From: Chryseobacterium defluvii
GTDB lineage: Bacteria; Bacteroidota; Bacteroidia; Flavobacteriales; Weeksellaceae
NCBI RefSeq assembly: GCF_003634775.1
Contig: NZ_RBXB01000002.1
Location: forward strand, 620,001-684,000
DNA length: 64,000 bases
Reading direction: 5' to 3'
Part shown: positions 60,128-64,000 of the stretch, piece after piece
How the letters are laid out: each line of letters begins with the position of its first letter
Numbering within the stretch: position 1 is the stretch's first letter
Notes under the pieces: model-generated
What the model was told of the DNA's origin: nothing
Database searches by the model: none
What the model saw: only the letters and a program-made list of their open reading frames with translations
Position numbers and translations under genes: made by a program

Positions 60128-61291
60128 TTAATAACTCATTTCTACAATCTTGTAGGCATCCTGGGGAGTCAGTTTCCTGTATTCTCCCAGTCCGGCCCAG
60201 TTTCTGTCTGTAAAAGCTTTTTCCACTCTTTCCGCAGTTCCCTGATAGTTTTCTGTATATTCTGAAAGTTTTGTCTGAATGTGAAGGCTATGGAAGAATT
60301 CTTCCAGTTTTTTTATTCCTGCTTCTGCTTTTTCTTCCAGCGTTCCTTCTTTAATGTCCCAGACTCTTTCCGCATACTGGGCAAGTTTGCCTTTTTTAGT
60401 TTCAAAATTATATCTGTAATGAGAAGGAGCAATAATGGCCAATGTTCTGGCATGATCAATACCGTAATACGCCGTTAATTCATGTCCCATTGCGTGAACA
60501 GCCCAATCCGTGATCACCCCTTTCTGAATAAGTCCGTTCAGGGCCATTGTACAGCACCACATGAAATTTCCCGCAGCTTCATAATCAAATTCATCCGCCA
60601 TTACTTTAGGGGCGGTTTCCTGCAGGCTGATCAGGATGCTTTCTGCAATTCTTTCCTGTAAATCTGCGGAAGAAGGAGCGGTCATATACTGTTCCAATAC
60701 ATGAGTATAGGCATCTGTGATTCCATTGGCAATCTGGTTTTTCGGGATGGAACGTACCACTTCCGGATCCAATACTGAAAATTGAGGAAAAAGCCCGGGA
60801 CCACCTGAAGATAGCTTTTCATTGGTTTCTCTTCTGGAGATCACATAGCCGGAATTCATTTCAGAACCGGTTGCCGGTAATGTTAGAATACTCCCGAAAG
60901 GCATTCCTTCTCCTTCAAATGTTCTTACGGAGTTTCTCAGGATTTCCCAGGGCTCACCGCTATAGTTGGCGGCTGCGGAAAGGAATTTTGTTCCGTCAAT
61001 AACAGAACCTCCTCCAACAGCTAAAAGGAATGTGATATTTTTTTCTTTGATGAAATCTAAGGCGTTCATCAAAACCTCATACTCCGGATTGGCAGGAACT
61101 CCACCGAATTCATACACTTCATGGTCTTTTAAAGCTTCTTTCACCTGATCATAAACACCATTGTTTTTGATGCTTCCGCCTCCATAGATCATTAATATTT
61201 TGGCATGTTGAGGGATTTCCTTTGAAATCTTAGCGATTTCTCCTTTTCCGAAAAGTATTTTGGTTGGGTTCTTAAACTCGAAATTAAGCAT
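60128..61291 (-). CDS. iron-containing alcohol dehydrogenase (YqhD/BDH-like)
   Basis: The 387-residue protein starts FEFKNPTKILFGKGEI, as in the NADPH-dependent butanol dehydrogenase/YqhD group. It has the nucleotide-binding AVGGGSVIDGTKFLSAAA and the metal-binding histidines in VHAMGHELTAYYGIDHARTL. It would reduce aldehydes to alcohols with NADPH, often in detoxification. It is monocistronic. Confidence 0.93.
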   Translation of the reverse strand: MLNFEFKNPTKILFGKGEIAKISKEIPQHAKILMIYGGGSIKNNGVYDQVKEALKDHEVYEFGGVPANPEYEVLMNALDFIKEKNITFLLAVGGGSVIDGTKFLSAAANYSGEPWEILRNSVRTFEGEGMPFGSILTLPATGSEMNSGYVISRRETNEKLSSGGPGLFPQFSVLDPEVVRSIPKNQIANGITDAYTHVLEQYMTAPSSADLQERIAESILISLQETAPKVMADEFDYEAAGNFMWCCTMALNGLIQKGVITDWAVHAMGHELTAYYGIDHARTLAIIAPSHYRYNFETKKGKLAQYAERVWDIKEGTLEEKAEAGIKKLEEFFHSLHIQTKLSEYTENYQGTAERVEKAFTDRNWAGLGEYRKLTPQDAYKIVEMSY

Positions 61292-61310
61292 TGTTCTAAA
61301 TTTTGTAGAT

Positions 61311-61318
61311 CAAATGTA
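61311..61318 (-). promoter_or_regulatory. -7 element of the alcohol dehydrogenase gene
   Basis: Minus strand TACATTTG, 19 bases before the ATG; no -33 element recognised. Confidence 0.35.
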
Positions 61319-61412
61319 GTAAATGCGGAAGAAAATTTAAGTTAAAGAAGTTTTAAAATTACTATGAATGCGTTTTAATAAAACTATCGGGTAGAATTGA
61401 AATTTTTAAAAA

Positions 61413-61997
61413 CTATTTCTGGTAAATCCCTTTACTTTTGCTTTCCAGTTTCCCTGTCTTTCTGTTGACTTTTACTAAGAAGGATTCTTTAGTACCCGTA
61501 TTTCCTTTAGGCTTGGAGAGATACATTACAACATGTCGGTCTTCAATGGTATAAGCGCTGCTCAATGGGTTGGTGGTGTCTACCTGGTAACCATACGTAT
61601 TGGCAATTAAAATGGCTTCCGGGAGATTGTCTACAGTTCCTATGAAATCCCTTAATTGTTTTTCAGTGGAGAAATATCTGGACTGGCTCTTTTCACAGGC
61701 AATAAGATACGAAAAACAGTCTTCTCCCAAGCATTTTTGAAAGAAACCTTTCTCGGGAGCCGGATCATTAATGGTCATATATTTCGGCATCTGACTTTCA
61801 TAAATTAGGGCTTTATCAGGATCGGGATTATTGCGGAAGACAGACCAGTACTCGTATTTTTTATCGGGGACGATGAAAGGGTAGAGCAGATCAGTGTTGT
61901 CTAGGATTTCCGGGATTTTTTTGAAATCCTCGGGAACGTTGTTCTGGGAAAAAAGAAATTCCGAAACAAATAATAAAACCACAAAAACAATTTTCAT
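61413..61997 (-). CDS. secreted hypothetical protein
   Basis: The start at 61997 gives 194 residues with a signal peptide (LLFVSEFLFSQ); longer frames add a hydrophilic head. The mature part is unremarkable, with CLGEDCFSYLIACEKSQ holding three cysteines and ILIANTYGYQVDTTN near the end. No family recognised. It lies 37 bases after the next gene on the same strand, possibly co-transcribed. Confidence 0.7.
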   Translation of the reverse strand: MKIVFVVLLFVSEFLFSQNNVPEDFKKIPEILDNTDLLYPFIVPDKKYEYWSVFRNNPDPDKALIYESQMPKYMTINDPAPEKGFFQKCLGEDCFSYLIACEKSQSRYFSTEKQLRDFIGTVDNLPEAILIANTYGYQVDTTNPLSSAYTIEDRHVVMYLSKPKGNTGTKESFLVKVNRKTGKLESKSKGIYQK

Positions 61998-62034
61998 AAT
62001 ATGAATGTCTTTACAAATGTAAGAAAATTGGAGT

Positions 62035-63327
62035 TTAATCAATTTCATATGGATTTCCGACCTTCCCTTTTAATTTATCTATAAAGGATATTTCAATCTC
62101 CTCTTTCTGAAAAATATTAAAGTTAGTGAGAACATTATTCGCCATCCATCTGATCTTCCAATGATTGTCCTTGAGCATTTTTACAATTTTTTGTACCATA
62201 TGATCATTCTTTTGAATATTTTCAAAATCCATCCATGAATCCATATACCATAATGCTTTTAACCTGATCCTGTCATAGGTATTATTAAGTTCGTTATAAA
62301 GATAGGTGGTTACTTTTGGGAAATAAGAGTCACAAATAATTTCATCCATAACGTGATATATTTCCTGGTCCTTACTTATTTTAGCTTTTTCGAACAACCT
62401 TATAAATTCACTGGCAAGAAAATCACCCCAAATGTCAGAGTTTTCAGATAAGGCAAAATAAATAGTATTTAAATTACTTTCTTTAAAGTCTACAATGGTT
62501 TCACAATATTTTGCAAGGTCCTGAGGGTATTTTTCAGCAAGAGAATTGATCTTTTTAATCTCATTATCAAGTTCTTTTTCGCTTAAGGAAAGTAAAGCAT
62601 CAATATTGATAATGCTTTCAAATACTGATCTGGTTTCTTTTTCTGAAGAATTATCAATAGTTTGATTAAAGCGTTCCCGATAAATTTTCAGGTACTGTTC
62701 TAAAGTATAATCTGCTATGTCAAGATCATCAATCTTTAACTCTATTCCTTTCGATTGATGAAAGAGTGAAAGATACTTCACTTCAGTCTTATATCTGGAG
62801 CCATCGGTTCTTTCTTCTCGTGTAATTACTTTTTCATTTCTGATCTCATTCCAATTCATTAAAGAGTTTCCATGTAAAGCAATACCTCTATTACTTATAA
62901 AAAGACCTGCTTTGTTCGATGATATCTGAATGATCTTCTTTATGATTTTCCAGGCATATCCAACGATGAGTGCTCCTGCGATAAGAAGGATAAAATAATC
63001 TTGTCTGCTGAATTTTTTATACTCAAATCCAGTTAAGTTTAAAAAATAAAAACCTAAAATAATGAAAATAGAGCAGCCTAATATACTAATGCAATTATCT
63101 AATTTAGAAAATCCTACTGAAATTTCATTTGGTATTTTTGTTTTCTCAACCAGCGTTTTTTTGTTTTTATGATATAAATGTTCCTGATATGCAGAAACTC
63201 CGCAAATGAATGAAGAAATAAAGAAAATTACTGAAAAAAGAAGCTCCTGTTTTACGAAAAAAAGTCCAATGGCTAAAGCAATAATTGCAGAAACTGAAAA
63301 GAATATAGTCCCGAATTTTTGTTTCAT
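62035..63327 (-). CDS. membrane protein with HEAT-like C-terminal region
   Basis: The 430-residue protein has four N-terminal transmembrane segments (about 7-25, 28-45, 82-100 and 110-130), a cytosolic beta domain resembling a PH-like region (GIALHGNSLMNWNEIRNEKV), and a helical C-terminal half. Its end (RLKALWYMDSWMDFEN, KMLKDNHWKIRWMANNVL) looks like HEAT repeats. No function is known to me. Confidence 0.72.
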   Translation of the reverse strand: MKQKFGTIFFSVSAIIALAIGLFFVKQELLFSVIFFISSFICGVSAYQEHLYHKNKKTLVEKTKIPNEISVGFSKLDNCISILGCSIFIILGFYFLNLTGFEYKKFSRQDYFILLIAGALIVGYAWKIIKKIIQISSNKAGLFISNRGIALHGNSLMNWNEIRNEKVITREERTDGSRYKTEVKYLSLFHQSKGIELKIDDLDIADYTLEQYLKIYRERFNQTIDNSSEKETRSVFESIINIDALLSLSEKELDNEIKKINSLAEKYPQDLAKYCETIVDFKESNLNTIYFALSENSDIWGDFLASEFIRLFEKAKISKDQEIYHVMDEIICDSYFPKVTTYLYNELNNTYDRIRLKALWYMDSWMDFENIQKNDHMVQKIVKMLKDNHWKIRWMANNVLTNFNIFQKEEIEISFIDKLKGKVGNPYEID

Positions 63328-63395
63328 TTGTGTTTATTGAATGAGATATGAATATATAAATTATATAGTTTTTGAAGGTCGGACAAAGTCAAAAT

Positions 63396-63800
63396 TTATT
63401 CCAATATAATTTTATAATATCCGTTTTCGTCTTTTACATCAATGCCTATGCCTGTAAACGTTAACTTATTGATTTGATAGCCTTCACAGCCGGAATCAAA
63501 TTCCGACGACTGGATTGAAAAATCAAAAGCTTTAATATTAGAAGAGAAAGTATAATTTTTTGTACCATTATAAGCACCCACATTTTCTAAAATAATCATA
63601 TTGTCAGTGGTTTTAGTCAGTTGTATAGTACCTTGATTTTCCTCCTGAATTGAATACGAGGAAAGAGTTCCATTGGCAATAAGATTTTCGCCATTAGCAT
63701 CCACGAACTTAAAAACTATCGTCTGAGGCGCATTATAACAATCATCCCCACAGGCTGTGAAAATAAAAGCTATTAAAAGGAATATGAATATTTTTTTCAT
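63396..63800 (-). CDS. small lipoprotein of unknown function
   Basis: The ATG at 63800 gives 134 residues with lipobox AFIFTAC (Cys about residue 16), a beta-rich mature part starting GDDCYNAPQTIVFKF, and an acidic end (DVKDENGYYKIILE). No family recognised. The remaining 200 bases to the window end are AT-rich and show no gene. Confidence 0.7.
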   Translation of the reverse strand: MKKIFIFLLIAFIFTACGDDCYNAPQTIVFKFVDANGENLIANGTLSSYSIQEENQGTIQLTKTTDNMIILENVGAYNGTKNYTFSSNIKAFDFSIQSSEFDSGCEGYQINKLTFTGIGIDVKDENGYYKIILE

Positions 63801-64000
63801 GGGATTAATTTTTCTGTAAACTCTAAACTTATGTATTGAATTAAAAACCAAATTTTAATTCTTCTCCATTATTACTATCGATAATTTTGATAATAATGCA
63901 ATTAAATTTACCCACCTAAAGATATAAATTTATACAGTTTGGATTTATAGGATGAACTTATTTTATATTGTTGTAGCGTTGTCTATATATTTTTAAATAC

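Overview
The window looks like a chromosomal segment of a Flavobacteriia bacterium, most likely Chryseobacterium or a close relative. The reasons are the low GC content, Bacteroidota-type promoters (TTTG, about 19 bases, TAnnTTTG), the absence of clear Shine-Dalgarno sites, a SusC/SusD-type polysaccharide utilisation locus, type IX secretion (T9SS) C-terminal sorting domains, many lipoproteins, and RHS proteins of the DUF6443 type. No rRNA, tRNA or CRISPR array was seen.

Layout. 1-3.9 kb: the end of an RsmI-like methyltransferase, a GxxExxY protein, a small protein of unknown function, a DUF4349 lipoprotein, a DUF2891 protein and an Mpo1-like membrane protein. 3.9-9.0 kb: an AraC-type regulator followed by a three-gene TolC/HlyD/MFS efflux operon. 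9.1-12.0 kb: a SAM methyltransferase and metG. 12.3-24.1 kb: a starch/maltodextrin locus (SusC, SusD, SusE/F, GH97, GH13, an NTF2-like protein, an MFS sugar transporter). 24.3-25.7 kb: pirin and an FMN reductase, then a very short promoter-to-terminator unit with a 24-codon ORF. 26.0-32.4 kb: purM, purN, purH, purD and guaA, separated by inverted repeats.

32.6-48.7 kb is the accessory region. It is read leftwards on the minus strand: a T9SS-sorted repeat protein, an RHS protein without a core, and a large RHS protein with an RHS core, a Hint domain and an unknown 109-residue toxin-like tail. Its candidate immunity gene starts 2 bases after the RHS stop. Downstream lies an array of about six displaced cassettes. 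Most consist of a stub of the RHS 3' end or a headless toxin tip, then one or two small immunity-like genes (three lipoproteins, one membrane protein, several cytosolic proteins), and four of them end in a related GTATTG/CAATAC terminator. One cassette carries an intact IS3-family element. This is best read as a polymorphic-toxin tip reservoir, and it is the main discovery of the window.

49.0-64.0 kb: a GNAT-nitrilase fusion, a 1253-residue T9SS surface protein with three tandem repeats, a UbiB/AarF kinase-like protein, a DEAD-box-type helicase with a DEFD motif, a TPR protein, an SGNH hydrolase, small lipoproteins, an iron-dependent alcohol dehydrogenase, and poorly known membrane and secreted proteins. 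Several families of dispersed intergenic repeats run through the whole window.
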